From Treponema sp. (GTDB lineage: Bacteria > Spirochaetota > Spirochaetia > Treponematales > Breznakiellaceae), in the NCBI GenBank assembly GCA_031267115.1, contig JAIRZS010000207.1, forward strand, positions 1-6,220: DNA of 6,220 nt. Direction: 5' to 3'. The notes below the pieces were generated by a model. It did not search any database. It was not told where the DNA came from and saw only the letters and a program-made list of their open reading frames with translations. Below, piece by piece: positions 1-5,767 of this stretch. The stretch's first letter is position 1; the number at the start of each line of letters is the position of its first letter. Position numbers and translations under genes: made by a program.

Positions 1-1
1 G

Positions 2-148
2 GCGGCGTTACGGCAGATAGAGGAAAAGGGGTACCTTATACCCTGGAGCGCGAGCGGGAAACATCTGGTAAAGGTGGGCGCGGTCTTTGATCCGGCCACC
101 CGTACCCTGGGGGAATGGAAAAAGACGGGTAAAACCGAAGATGCCTGA
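2..148 (+). CDS. PD-(D/E)XK nuclease-superfamily protein (AAA-ATPase-like/PDDEXK_9 type), C-terminal fragment
   Basis: The frame is open from the window edge to the TGA at 146-148, giving 48 residues; the start lies outside the window. The fragment contains AALRQIEEKGY, then a lysine/valine strand (KHLVKVGAVFD), then RTLGEWK near the end. From memory of the family, this order (A-L-x-Q-I-x-x-K-x-Y, then 'GK...VG..F....R....W') is how proteins with an N-terminal AAA-ATPase-like domain and a C-terminal PDDEXK_9 domain finish. The catalytic part of the nuclease fold would lie upstream and cannot be seen. Function of the family is not firmly established. The gene converges with the AAA ATPase at 333-1574, whose stop is 184 bases away. 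No strong terminator follows it. The family call rests on a short tail and is moderately confident; that it is the real end of a gene is more certain. Confidence 0.72.
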   Translation, partial: AALRQIEEKGYLIPWSASGKHLVKVGAVFDPATRTLGEWKKTGKTEDA

Positions 149-153
149 GCGGA

Positions 154-181
154 AGTTCGTGGTGTTTGTATAGTTCGTGGT
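154..181. repeat. two direct copies of AGTTCGTGGT
   Basis: AGTTCGTGGT occurs at 154-163 and again at 172-181, an 18-base step, just behind the stop codon of the first gene. A related CTTCGTGGTGAAAACC stretch lies at 278-293. No coding role is apparent. It may be remnant intergenic repeat; nothing further can be supported. Confidence 0.45.
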
Positions 182-231
182 TATTTCTTATTTCTTTAAC
201 TTCTTTCCCTTTTTGGCTTTGAACGTAAGCC

Positions 232-244
232 GGGGTCAGACCCC
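232..244. repeat. 13-base odd palindrome GGGGTCAGACCCC
   Basis: The arms GGGGTC (232-237) and GACCCC (239-244) are perfectly complementary about a single central A. The same 13 bases recur inside nifJ (4806-4818), and a variant with the same centre, GGTGCCAGGCACC, lies at 5771-5783. From general knowledge, short dispersed palindromes of this shape resemble REP sequences mobilised by RAYT (Y1) transposases; no such transposase gene is in this window, so that link is only an inference. Confidence 0.7.
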
Positions 245-332
245 TCCCCTTCATTCAAAACTTATTCGCCTCTTCGACTTCGTGGTGAAAACCTTTGAAC
301 GAACGCCTATGGCGCTTGGTATCCCAGGGCTG

Positions 333-1574
333 TCATCGCCCAAGCAGCCATTCTACCGCGTTGAACTGCCGGATACCGTCGTAATTGGCGCCGTTCATGT
401 ATTCGTCCAGGGTAAGAAGGTACTTGGGGTGATTGTCTTCTATTTTCCGCAGGGGCGCGAGTTCCCGTTCAAGAACGGCCGGGTCCAGAACCGAGGCCGC
501 CGCCTGGTAGTAACTTGTCCCGCCCGGCCCCTGCGCCACAAAATCCACTTCCTTTTCCCCGACTTTCCCGGTATTTACCTTAAAACCCCGGCGCATAAGT
601 TCCAGGCAGATGACGTTCTCCAGCAGATGCCCCAGGTCGGCGGAGGAAGCTGCCAGGAGCAGATCCCGTATCCCCGTATCGACGATGTAATACTTCCCCA
701 GGGTCTTAAGGTGTTCCTTTCCCTTGATATCAAAACGGCTGATCCGGTAGAAGATGAAACTTTCCCGGAGGGCGCCAAGGCATGCCTCAACCGTGTTGAC
801 CGATATTTTCCTGCCTCCGGAATTCAGCGTATTGGCAATGTTCCTTGCCGAAATCGGGCTGCCTATGGCGGAACAGAGGAACCGCACTATGTCCTGCAGC
901 ACAGCGGTATCCCGGATCTGTTCCCGTTTTGCCACGTCTTTGATAAGGATGGTGTTGTATATCCCCTCGATGTAAGGCCGGACATAGCGGCGAATCAGCA
1001 TATCACGCGGCCCGGTGAAACCGGACAGCAGAACCGCTATATAGGGGAACGAACCGGAGCTAAGGTAGCTGTCAAAAGCCTTTGCCGGGCCGTCTTTGAG
1101 CGCGCCGGTAAAACCGGCGTATTCGGCAAAGGACAGGGGCAGCATGGATAGTTCCACATAGCGCCCGGAAAGCAGGGTTGCCAGTTCCCCGGAGAGCATA
1201 TAGGCGTTTGAGCCGGTTATATACAGATCCACATTTTTCTGTATGAAAAGGCTGTCCACGGCCCGTTCAAATTCCGCGCATTGTTGAACTTCGTCAATGA
1301 AAACATAGGTCCACGCCGATTCGCTAAGCCTGTTTTTTATGTAAGCGTATAACGAATCGGCGGTAAGCAGATCCCGGTATTCCAGGTCCTCAAGGTTCAC
1401 AAAAACGATCCGGTCGTCCGGGACAGCGGAGGAGCGGAGATACTCCATATACTGAGAGAGGAGGGTGGACTTGCCGCAGCGCCTGACCCCGGTAATTACC
1501 TTGATCACGGCCTTTTCCCGCCAGCCGACAAGCCTTTCCAGATATTCCTTTCTTAAAACAGCCGTTTCCGCCAT
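333..1574 (-). CDS. AAA family ATPase, AAA_14 plus DUF4143 (complete)
   Basis: A 413-residue protein with a P-loop ATPase half and a C-terminal DUF4143 half. Walker A is GVRRCGKST (residues 29-37), Walker B is YVFIDEVQ (90-97) with D94 and E95, a sensor-1-like TGSN lies at 120-123, and SGRY at 136-139 supplies the usual conserved arginine. The C-terminal part reads like a PD-(D/E)XK-type fold: E320 in LLENVICLELMRRG, VDF at 343-345, then YYQAAA (355-360), where a glutamine sits in place of the usual catalytic lysine neighbourhood, as is common in DUF4143. The length is normal for the family. Its cellular role is unknown; such proteins are presumed to bind DNA or partners using ATP. The ATG at 1574 is fixed by an in-frame TAA two codons upstream (1580-1578) and by the family-typical N-terminus. 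No Shine-Dalgarno is visible; a TATACT box ends six bases before the ATG. It converges with the nuclease-family gene on its left and lies 297 bases downstream of the nifJ stop on the same strand, separated by stem-loops. Confidence 0.93.
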   Translation of the reverse strand: MAETAVLRKEYLERLVGWREKAVIKVITGVRRCGKSTLLSQYMEYLRSSAVPDDRIVFVNLEDLEYRDLLTADSLYAYIKNRLSESAWTYVFIDEVQQCAEFERAVDSLFIQKNVDLYITGSNAYMLSGELATLLSGRYVELSMLPLSFAEYAGFTGALKDGPAKAFDSYLSSGSFPYIAVLLSGFTGPRDMLIRRYVRPYIEGIYNTILIKDVAKREQIRDTAVLQDIVRFLCSAIGSPISARNIANTLNSGGRKISVNTVEACLGALRESFIFYRISRFDIKGKEHLKTLGKYYIVDTGIRDLLLAASSADLGHLLENVICLELMRRGFKVNTGKVGEKEVDFVAQGPGGTSYYQAAASVLDPAVLERELAPLRKIEDNHPKYLLTLDEYMNGANYDGIRQFNAVEWLLGR

Positions 1575-1580
1575 AACTTA

Positions 1581-1586
1581 AGTATA
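1581..1586 (-). promoter_or_regulatory. -10-like TATACT immediately before the AAA ATPase start
   Basis: On the minus strand TATACT runs 1586 to 1581, and the ATG begins at 1574. A start site 6-7 bases past the box would fall at or next to the A of the ATG, giving a leaderless mRNA, which agrees with the missing Shine-Dalgarno. No good -35 is found at 16-18 bases: the sequence there is AACAAA, part of the first palindrome of the 39-base array. Transcription may therefore depend on a protein bound at that array. This is a motif match only. Confidence 0.4.
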
Positions 1587-1590
1587 CTGC

Positions 1591-1707
1591 AAAAAATAAA
1601 AAGTTTGTTCTCTCCAGAGAAAAAACTTTAAAAAATACGAAGTTTGTTCTCTACAGAGAACAAAAATCAAAAAATACAAAGTTTGTTCTCTCTAGAGAAA
1701 AAATTCA
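1591..1707. repeat. three 39-base tandem units, each with a TTCTCT-nn-AGAGAA palindrome
   Basis: Units span 1591-1629, 1630-1668 and 1669-1707. Each starts with AAAAAATA, then GTTTGTTCTCT begins at 1603, 1642 and 1681, an exact 39-base step. The palindrome cores TTCTCT-nn-AGAGAA lie at 1608-1621, 1647-1660 and 1686-1699, with differing two-base centres (CC, AC, CT). The middle copy is best: arms TTTGTTCTCT (1643-1652) and AGAGAACAAA (1655-1664) match over ten bases. The first extends to AAAG...CTTT (1600-1629) with one mismatch. The array lies directly upstream of the AAA ATPase, with the first palindrome over the expected -35 region. Triple operators or binding sites are the simplest reading; transcribed hairpins in a leader are an alternative. 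Confidence 0.88.
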
Positions 1708-1732
1708 GCTTGGAGGCAAGTAAATTTTCGGC

Positions 1733-1738
1733 ATTATA
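1733..1738 (-). promoter_or_regulatory. consensus TATAAT upstream of the palindrome array
   Basis: A perfect TATAAT reads on the minus strand from 1738 to 1733, at the edge between the AT-rich array and the GC-rich block. A transcript from here would begin near 1726 and carry all three 39-base units as hairpins in a leader of about 150 bases before the AAA ATPase. No recognisable -35 is found at 16-18 bases upstream, so this is a weak alternative to the TATACT box at 1581-1586. Confidence 0.25.
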
Positions 1739-1780
1739 ACCGGATTCGGGAGTGTTGCGTCGCCAGGCCCAGGGGCGTTG

Positions 1781-1812
1781 CGGGGGCGGAAAGCGGCCGG
1801 CCGCCGCCCCCG
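1781..1812. other. GC-rich stem-loop, 9-bp perfect stem
   Basis: CGGGGGCGG (1781-1789) pairs perfectly with CCGCCCCCG (1804-1812). The 14-base loop contains its own CGGCCG palindrome. It is the outermost of three stem-loops in the GC-rich block behind nifJ and lies about 60 bases past its stop codon. Confidence 0.6.
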
Positions 1813-1823
1813 CAGAGGGGGGA

Positions 1824-1845
1824 GCGGCGCGGCCACGCGCGCCGC
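1824..1845. other. GC-rich stem-loop, 8-bp perfect stem
   Basis: GCGGCGCG (1824-1831) pairs with CGCGCCGC (1838-1845) around a six-base loop. It shares base 1845 with the neighbouring stem at 1845-1866, so the two stack end to end or exclude each other by one pair. Role is probably mRNA 3'-end stability or termination behind nifJ; this is inferred from position only. Confidence 0.6.
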
Positions 1846-1866
1846 GGGGGGGAGACTTCCCCCCCG
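1845..1866 (-). terminator. stem-loop directly behind the nifJ stop codon
   Basis: A 9-bp stem, CGGGGGGGA (1845-1853) with TCCCCCCCG (1858-1866) and a four-base GACT loop, begins five bases past the nifJ stop on the minus strand. It is very stable, but what follows in the direction of transcription is GC-rich with no T-run, so it is not a classic intrinsic terminator. It could protect the 3' end of the nifJ mRNA, or work with the two further stem-loops to end transcription. The hairpin is certain; the terminator role is not. Confidence 0.42.
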
Positions 1867-1870
1867 GCGT

Positions 1871-4800
1871 TTAGAATGGACGGTCGGCCAGGTATTTATA
1901 CTCTTTCCAGACCCGCTCGGCCTGGGCCTTTGCCTTGGAAAGCAGGGCGTCGGCGCGATCCGGGGAGGCGGCCTTGAGGCTCTTGAAGCGGACTTCCTTG
2001 TACATAAAGTCCTCCAGGGCCGTGCTCGGCTCCCGGGAATCAAGCTGGAAGGGGTTCTTTCCCTCGGCCTTGAGCCGGGGATCGTAGCGGAAAAGGGGCC
2101 AGAGGCCGCTTGTAACCACCGCCTTCTGCTGTTCAAGGCCCCGGCTCATGTCGATGCCGTGGTTGATGCAGTGGGAATAGGCGATGATGATGGACGGGCC
2201 GTCGTAGCTTTCCGCTTCCCGGAACGCCTTGATAGTCTGGGCCATATTGGCGCCCATGGAAATCTTGGCGGTGTACACATAGCCGTAGCTCATGGCCATA
2301 GCGCCCAGATCCTTCTTGGTAATCTCCTTGCCGGCGGCGGCGAATTTGGCGATAGCGCCGACAGGGGTGGCTTTTGACATCTGGCCGCCGGTGTTGGAAT
2401 AGACCTCGGTGTCCAGGACCATCAGGTTCACGTTACGGCCCGAAGCGATGACGTGGTCAAGGCCGCCGTAGCCGATATCGTAGCCCCAGCCGTCGCCGCC
2501 CAGAATCCACACCGACCGTTTGATAAAGTGATCGGCCAGGGAGAGCAGCAGTTTCGCGACCGGCCTGGCATCGTCCTTGAGGGCGGCTTTAAGCTCATCG
2601 GCCAGCTTGCGCTGTTCCTCAATGGCCGCGTCATCGGCCTGGGTGTTCGCCAGTATCTTGTCGAGCAGCCCGGCCTGGATGCCTTCGGCCCTGGCTTTGG
2701 CGGCTATTTCCCTGGCATGGGAGGCAAGCTTGTCGCTGGTAAGCCTCATGCCCAGGCCGAATTCGGCTGCGTCCTCAAAGAGGCTGTTGGACCAGGCCGG
2801 GCCGCGGCCGTCGGCGCGCTGGGCGTAGGGCGTGGTGGGGAGGTTCCCGCCGTAAATCGAAGAACAGCCTGTGGCGTTGGCGATTACCGCCCTGTCGCCG
2901 AAAAGCTGGGAGAGTATCTTCAGATAGGGAGTTTCGCCGCAGCCGCCGCAGGCGCCGGAGAATTCAAAAAGGGGCCGCTTGTAGGCCAGGCCTTTCGGGG
3001 TGGCCAGGTTGAGCTCCTGCGCGGGAGTCTCGGGCAGGCTCTGGAAATACTCCCAGGCCGCGACCTGTTCGGCATGGTAAGCGGGATCGTCGGAATAGGA
3101 CTTCCAGGACAGGGCCTTCTTCGCCGGGTCCTCCTTGGATTTAGCGGGACAGACATTGATACAGACGCCGCATTCCATACAGTCTTCGGCGGAAATAACC
3201 AGGCACATCTTCTTGCCCGCTTCGGCCTTGGGCTTGATCTCGACGGTCTTGATGCCCGCAGGCGCCTTGCCGGCTTCCTCGTCGGTCAGGTTTTTAAAAC
3301 GGATACAGGCGTGGGAACACGCCGCGGCGCACTGGCCGCACTGGGTACACAGGGCGGGATCCCAGCTGGGTACCCGCTCGGCAACCGCCCGTTTTTCGTA
3401 CTGGGTGGTGGCGCTGGGGAAAGTCCCGTCTTCGGGGATCTTGCTCACCGGGAGCTTGTCCCCCTCCTGGACGGAAACCGCGCCGAGTACCTCCCTGATC
3501 CAGGCGTCTTTGGCGGTGGCAAAGGGCTGCTTCATGTGGAGATTCCCGCCGGGAGCGGAGGGGTACTTCACTTCTTCCACCGCCGCCAGGGAGGCGTCCA
3601 CGGTGGCATAGTTTTTCTGGACCACGTCGGCGCCTTTCTTGCCGTAGGATTTTTCGATAAAGTGCTTCATCTCCTCCACAGCCTGGGCTTCGGGCAATAC
3701 GCCCGAAATTTTGAAGTAGGCGGCCTGCATAACTGTATTGATCCGGTTCCCCATGCCGGTTTTGCGGGCTATTTCCGCGGCGTTGATCACGTAGAATTTG
3801 AGCTTCTTGTCAATGATACGCTTCTGGGCTTCCACGGGGATTTCATTCCACACTTCCCGGGCGCCAAAGGGGCTGTTAAGCAGGAACACCCCGCCGTCTT
3901 TTACATTGGCAAGCATGTCCAGGGTTTCCATATAGGAAAACTTGTGGCAGGCAAGGAAGTCCGCTTTGGTGATAAGGTAAGGCCGGCGTATGGCGCCCTT
4001 GCCGAAACGCAGGTGGCTGATGGTAAAACCGCCGGACTTCTTGGAATCGTAGGAGAAATACGCCTGGGCCGAAAGCTCGGGCTTGGCGTCGCCGATAATC
4101 TTGATCGAATTCTTGTTGGCGCCCACAGTCCCGTCGGAACCCAGGCCGTAGAACATCGCCTCGTTTATGCCCTCTTCGGCAAGCGCGAAGGATTCGTCGT
4201 AATCCAGGCTCTTGCCCAGCACATCGTCCTTGATGCCCACCACAAAACCGGCGGTCTTTTTGCCCGAAAGGTTGTCGAACACAGCCTTCACCATTGCCGG
4301 GGTGAATTCCTTGGAACCGAGACCGTAGCGGCCCCCGAGAACAAGGGGACAGTCCTTGAAAGGGCTGCTTCCGGCAGCCGCCGCTTCGCAGATGGCGGTG
4401 CGGACATCCTCGTAGAGCGGCTCCCCCAGGGAACCGGGTTCCTTGGTGCGGTCCAGAACGGCGATAGCCTTGACCGTCGGGGGCAGGGCTTTTACAAAGG
4501 CCGAAGCGTCGAAGGGCCGATAGAGCCGCACCTTGAGCACGCCGACCTTCCCGCCCTTGCCGGTAAGGTATTCCACAGTTTCCTCGCAGGTTTCGGCCCC
4601 GGAACCCATGATGATGATCACGCTTTCGGCGTCTTTCGCGCCGAAATAATCGAAAATACGGTAGGCGCGGCCGGTAAGTTTGGCGTACTTGTCCATCTCG
4701 GCCTGAACGATGCCGGACACGGCGTTGTAGTACTTGTCCACCCCTTCCCTGCCCTGGAAATAGGTGTCAGGGTTCTGGGCGGTACCCCGGATAAAAGGCT

Positions 4801-5437
4801 TTTCCGGGGTCAGACCCCGTTTGCGGTGGGCCAGCACCAAGTCTTCGTCGATCATCTGCCTCATCACGTCGTAGGACACTTCTTCCACTTTCTGAAGCTC
4901 ATGGCTGGTGCGGAATCCGTCAAAAAAGTGTAGGAAGGGTATACGGGCGCGGAGGGTGGAGGCGTGGGCGATGAGCGCCAGGTCCATTACTTCCTGGACG
5001 CTGTTGGAGGAGAGCATAGCCCAGCCGGTCTGGCGGCAGGCCATTACATCCTGGTGATCGCCGAAAATGGACAGGGACGAAGTGGCCAGGGCGCGCGCGG
5101 CGATATGGAACACGGTAGAAGTAAGCTCGCCGGCGATCTTGTACATATTCGGAATCATCAGGAGCAGGCCCTGGGAAGCCGTAAAGGTAGTACTCAGGGC
5201 CCCGGTAGTAAGAGCGCCGTGAACAGCGCCGGCAGCGCCGGCTTCGGATTGCATTTCAACAACCTGGGGGACAGTATCCCAGAGGTTTTTCCGGCCCTGG
5301 GCAGAAAACTCATCGGAGAGCTCCCCCATAGGGCTTGACGGAGTAATCGGATAAATCGCGATTACCTCGCTGAGCGCGTGGGCTACATGAGCCGCCGCGC
5401 TGTTTCCGTCAATCATAACCATGTGTTTTTCGGACAT
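1871..5437 (-). CDS. nifJ: pyruvate:ferredoxin (flavodoxin) oxidoreductase, single-chain, complete
   Basis: This cytoplasmic enzyme oxidises pyruvate with CoA to acetyl-CoA and CO2 and passes electrons to ferredoxin or flavodoxin. The 1188-residue chain has the fused order of the single-subunit family. The N-terminal pyruvate domain carries YPITPSSPM (29-37, T32), QSEAGA (63-68, E65) and R115. The second domain spans roughly 265-385. The gamma-type domain follows at about 425-610 (GLGSDGTVGANKNSIKIIG), then a linker/EKR region to about 685. The two-[4Fe-4S] ferredoxin domain has C697, C700, C703, C707 and C753, C756, C759, C763. The thiamine-diphosphate domain holds GDGWGYDIGYGG (981-992) and LDTEVYSNTGGQ (1008-1019), with C830, C833, C858 and C1090 as ligands of the proximal cluster. 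Length is close to the family norm, without the long C-terminal extension of the Desulfovibrio africanus enzyme. The ATG at 5437 has GAGG six bases upstream. The gene has its own promoter and no co-directional neighbour close by, so it is probably monocistronic. One oddity: the first cluster motif ends CSHAC rather than the usual CPHA. Confidence 0.98.
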   Translation of the reverse strand: MSEKHMVMIDGNSAAAHVAHALSEVIAIYPITPSSPMGELSDEFSAQGRKNLWDTVPQVVEMQSEAGAAGAVHGALTTGALSTTFTASQGLLLMIPNMYKIAGELTSTVFHIAARALATSSLSIFGDHQDVMACRQTGWAMLSSNSVQEVMDLALIAHASTLRARIPFLHFFDGFRTSHELQKVEEVSYDVMRQMIDEDLVLAHRKRGLTPEKPFIRGTAQNPDTYFQGREGVDKYYNAVSGIVQAEMDKYAKLTGRAYRIFDYFGAKDAESVIIIMGSGAETCEETVEYLTGKGGKVGVLKVRLYRPFDASAFVKALPPTVKAIAVLDRTKEPGSLGEPLYEDVRTAICEAAAAGSSPFKDCPLVLGGRYGLGSKEFTPAMVKAVFDNLSGKKTAGFVVGIKDDVLGKSLDYDESFALAEEGINEAMFYGLGSDGTVGANKNSIKIIGDAKPELSAQAYFSYDSKKSGGFTISHLRFGKGAIRRPYLITKADFLACHKFSYMETLDMLANVKDGGVFLLNSPFGAREVWNEIPVEAQKRIIDKKLKFYVINAAEIARKTGMGNRINTVMQAAYFKISGVLPEAQAVEEMKHFIEKSYGKKGADVVQKNYATVDASLAAVEEVKYPSAPGGNLHMKQPFATAKDAWIREVLGAVSVQEGDKLPVSKIPEDGTFPSATTQYEKRAVAERVPSWDPALCTQCGQCAAACSHACIRFKNLTDEEAGKAPAGIKTVEIKPKAEAGKKMCLVISAEDCMECGVCINVCPAKSKEDPAKKALSWKSYSDDPAYHAEQVAAWEYFQSLPETPAQELNLATPKGLAYKRPLFEFSGACGGCGETPYLKILSQLFGDRAVIANATGCSSIYGGNLPTTPYAQRADGRGPAWSNSLFEDAAEFGLGMRLTSDKLASHAREIAAKARAEGIQAGLLDKILANTQADDAAIEEQRKLADELKAALKDDARPVAKLLLSLADHFIKRSVWILGGDGWGYDIGYGGLDHVIASGRNVNLMVLDTEVYSNTGGQMSKATPVGAIAKFAAAGKEITKKDLGAMAMSYGYVYTAKISMGANMAQTIKAFREAESYDGPSIIIAYSHCINHGIDMSRGLEQQKAVVTSGLWPLFRYDPRLKAEGKNPFQLDSREPSTALEDFMYKEVRFKSLKAASPDRADALLSKAKAQAERVWKEYKYLADRPF
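4805..4819. repeat. 15-base odd palindrome inside nifJ
   Basis: CGGGGTCAGACCCCG is a perfect palindrome about a central A. Its inner 13 bases equal the intergenic copy at 232-244. On the minus strand it covers exactly five nifJ codons (CGG GGT CTG ACC CCG), residues R207 to P211, in the stretch HRKRGLTPEKPFIRGTAQNPD. From memory of the family, that stretch aligns without a gap to 'HR.R.L.P..PFIRGTAQNPD', so the palindrome is not an obvious insertion. Confidence 0.75.
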
Positions 5438-5443
5438 TTTTTT

Positions 5444-5447
5444 CCTC
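5444..5447 (-). promoter_or_regulatory. ribosome binding site of nifJ
   Basis: GAGG on the minus strand (5447-5444) lies six bases of A before the ATG at 5437. It favours this start over the second in-frame ATG (codon 6, 5422-5420), which has no such site. Confidence 0.8.
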
Positions 5448-5469
5448 GGTTTTGGTAGGCTTTATCCCC

Positions 5470-5498
5470 ATTTTAACTTTTTCCGGGCCTTTTTTCAA
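5470..5498 (-). promoter_or_regulatory. sigma70-like promoter of nifJ
   Basis: On the minus strand TTGAAA (5498-5493) and TAAAAT (5475-5470) are separated by exactly 17 bases. Each differs from consensus at one position. Transcription would start near 5463, leaving a 5' leader of about 26 bases with the ribosome binding site. No operator-like palindrome overlaps it, so expression may be constitutive. Position, spacing and leader length all agree. Confidence 0.72.
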
Positions 5499-5536
5499 GG
5501 CGAGATCACGGGCTATGCCTGCAGGATTTGGGCGCA

Positions 5537-5720
5537 TTTCCGGCGCTCCGCGCCGGAAACCGGGCTATCCGCTCCAACAAAAAACCAAATTTGCGGAAGG
5601 AGTTTGCGCTACGCGCAAACTCCGAAAACAAAAAACCGTAAGGTTTTTTGTTCCGCTTCTATCCCTTGCGCGGCTGCCGCCCCTTTTTGCAGATTCCGCG
5701 GCTAAATCCTTACCGCGAAG
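5537..5720. repeat. composite multi-hairpin intergenic repeat element
   Basis: Within 184 bases lie several perfect inverted repeats. Hairpin A is TTTCCGGCGC (5537-5546) with GCGCCGGAAA (5550-5559), loop TCC. Hairpin B is GGAGTTTGCGC (5599-5609) with GCGCAAACTCC (5613-5623), loop TAC. Hairpin C is AACAAAAAACC (5627-5637) with GGTTTTTTGTT (5642-5652), loop GTAA. The left arm of C also occurs at 5576-5586, so the single right arm has two possible partners. Smaller stems follow at 5670-5680 (GCGG-CTG-CCGC) and 5697-5717 (CGCGG with CCGCG). Flanks GGGCTATCCGCT (5562-5573) and CCGCTTCTATCCC (5653-5665) carry the same CTAT and CCGCT words in swapped order. There is no credible protein in it. It reads as a dispersed, structured repeat lodged between divergent genes. 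Confidence 0.75.
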
Positions 5721-5767
5721 TCGAAAAAGTAAAAGAAACAGGAAGAAGTAACCACCGGGCTTTAGGA

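Larger units (their letters stand above)
149..332. other. convergent intergenic gap without a gene
   Basis: This 184-base stretch lies between the stop of the leftward-edge gene and the stop of the convergent AAA ATPase gene. It holds the AGTTCGTGGT copies, a pyrimidine-rich tract (about 181-230), the odd palindrome at 232-244, and a weak small hairpin (CGCC-TAT-GGCG, 304-314). I see no convincing intrinsic terminator for either gene, because none of these hairpins is followed by a T-rich run in the right direction. Confidence 0.6.

Noticed and set aside
177..1151. 324-codon open frame on the plus strand over the AAA ATPase
   Set aside because: The minus-strand protein has Walker A, Walker B and DUF4143 features; the plus-strand reading has none and begins in a non-coding gap.
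1591..1707. Short CRISPR array
   Set aside because: The whole 39-base period is conserved, including the part that would be spacer; only the two-base centres and a few flanking bases vary, and no cas gene is nearby.
1709..1724. GGAGG-containing site as a ribosome binding site on the plus strand
   Set aside because: GGAGG at 1712-1716 is followed by no start codon at a usable distance and no open frame of note; CTTG-GAGG-CAAG is itself a small inverted repeat.
1815..1865. Phase-variable G or C tracts (runs of 6-7)
   Set aside because: They lie behind nifJ and outside any coding sequence or promoter spacer; the 7-base runs pair with each other as a stem-loop.
2453..4933. Long open frame of 826 codons on the plus strand opposite nifJ
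   Set aside because: It is the antisense of a gene certain to be real; its translation is low-complexity, glycine- and valine-rich, and matches no family I recognise. High GC and codon bias explain the lack of stops.
5624..5652. Intrinsic terminator for a flanking gene
   Set aside because: The hairpin has A- and T-runs, but only two G-C pairs lie next to the loop, and both flanking genes are transcribed away from it, so there is no upstream transcript to end.
5562..5665. Integron attC site, because of the bulged long-range pairing and CCAAC/GTT words
   Set aside because: CTCCAAC does not fit the RYYYAAC core (first base is not a purine), there is no matching GTTRRRY partner in the right position, and no gene-cassette layout or integrase is visible.
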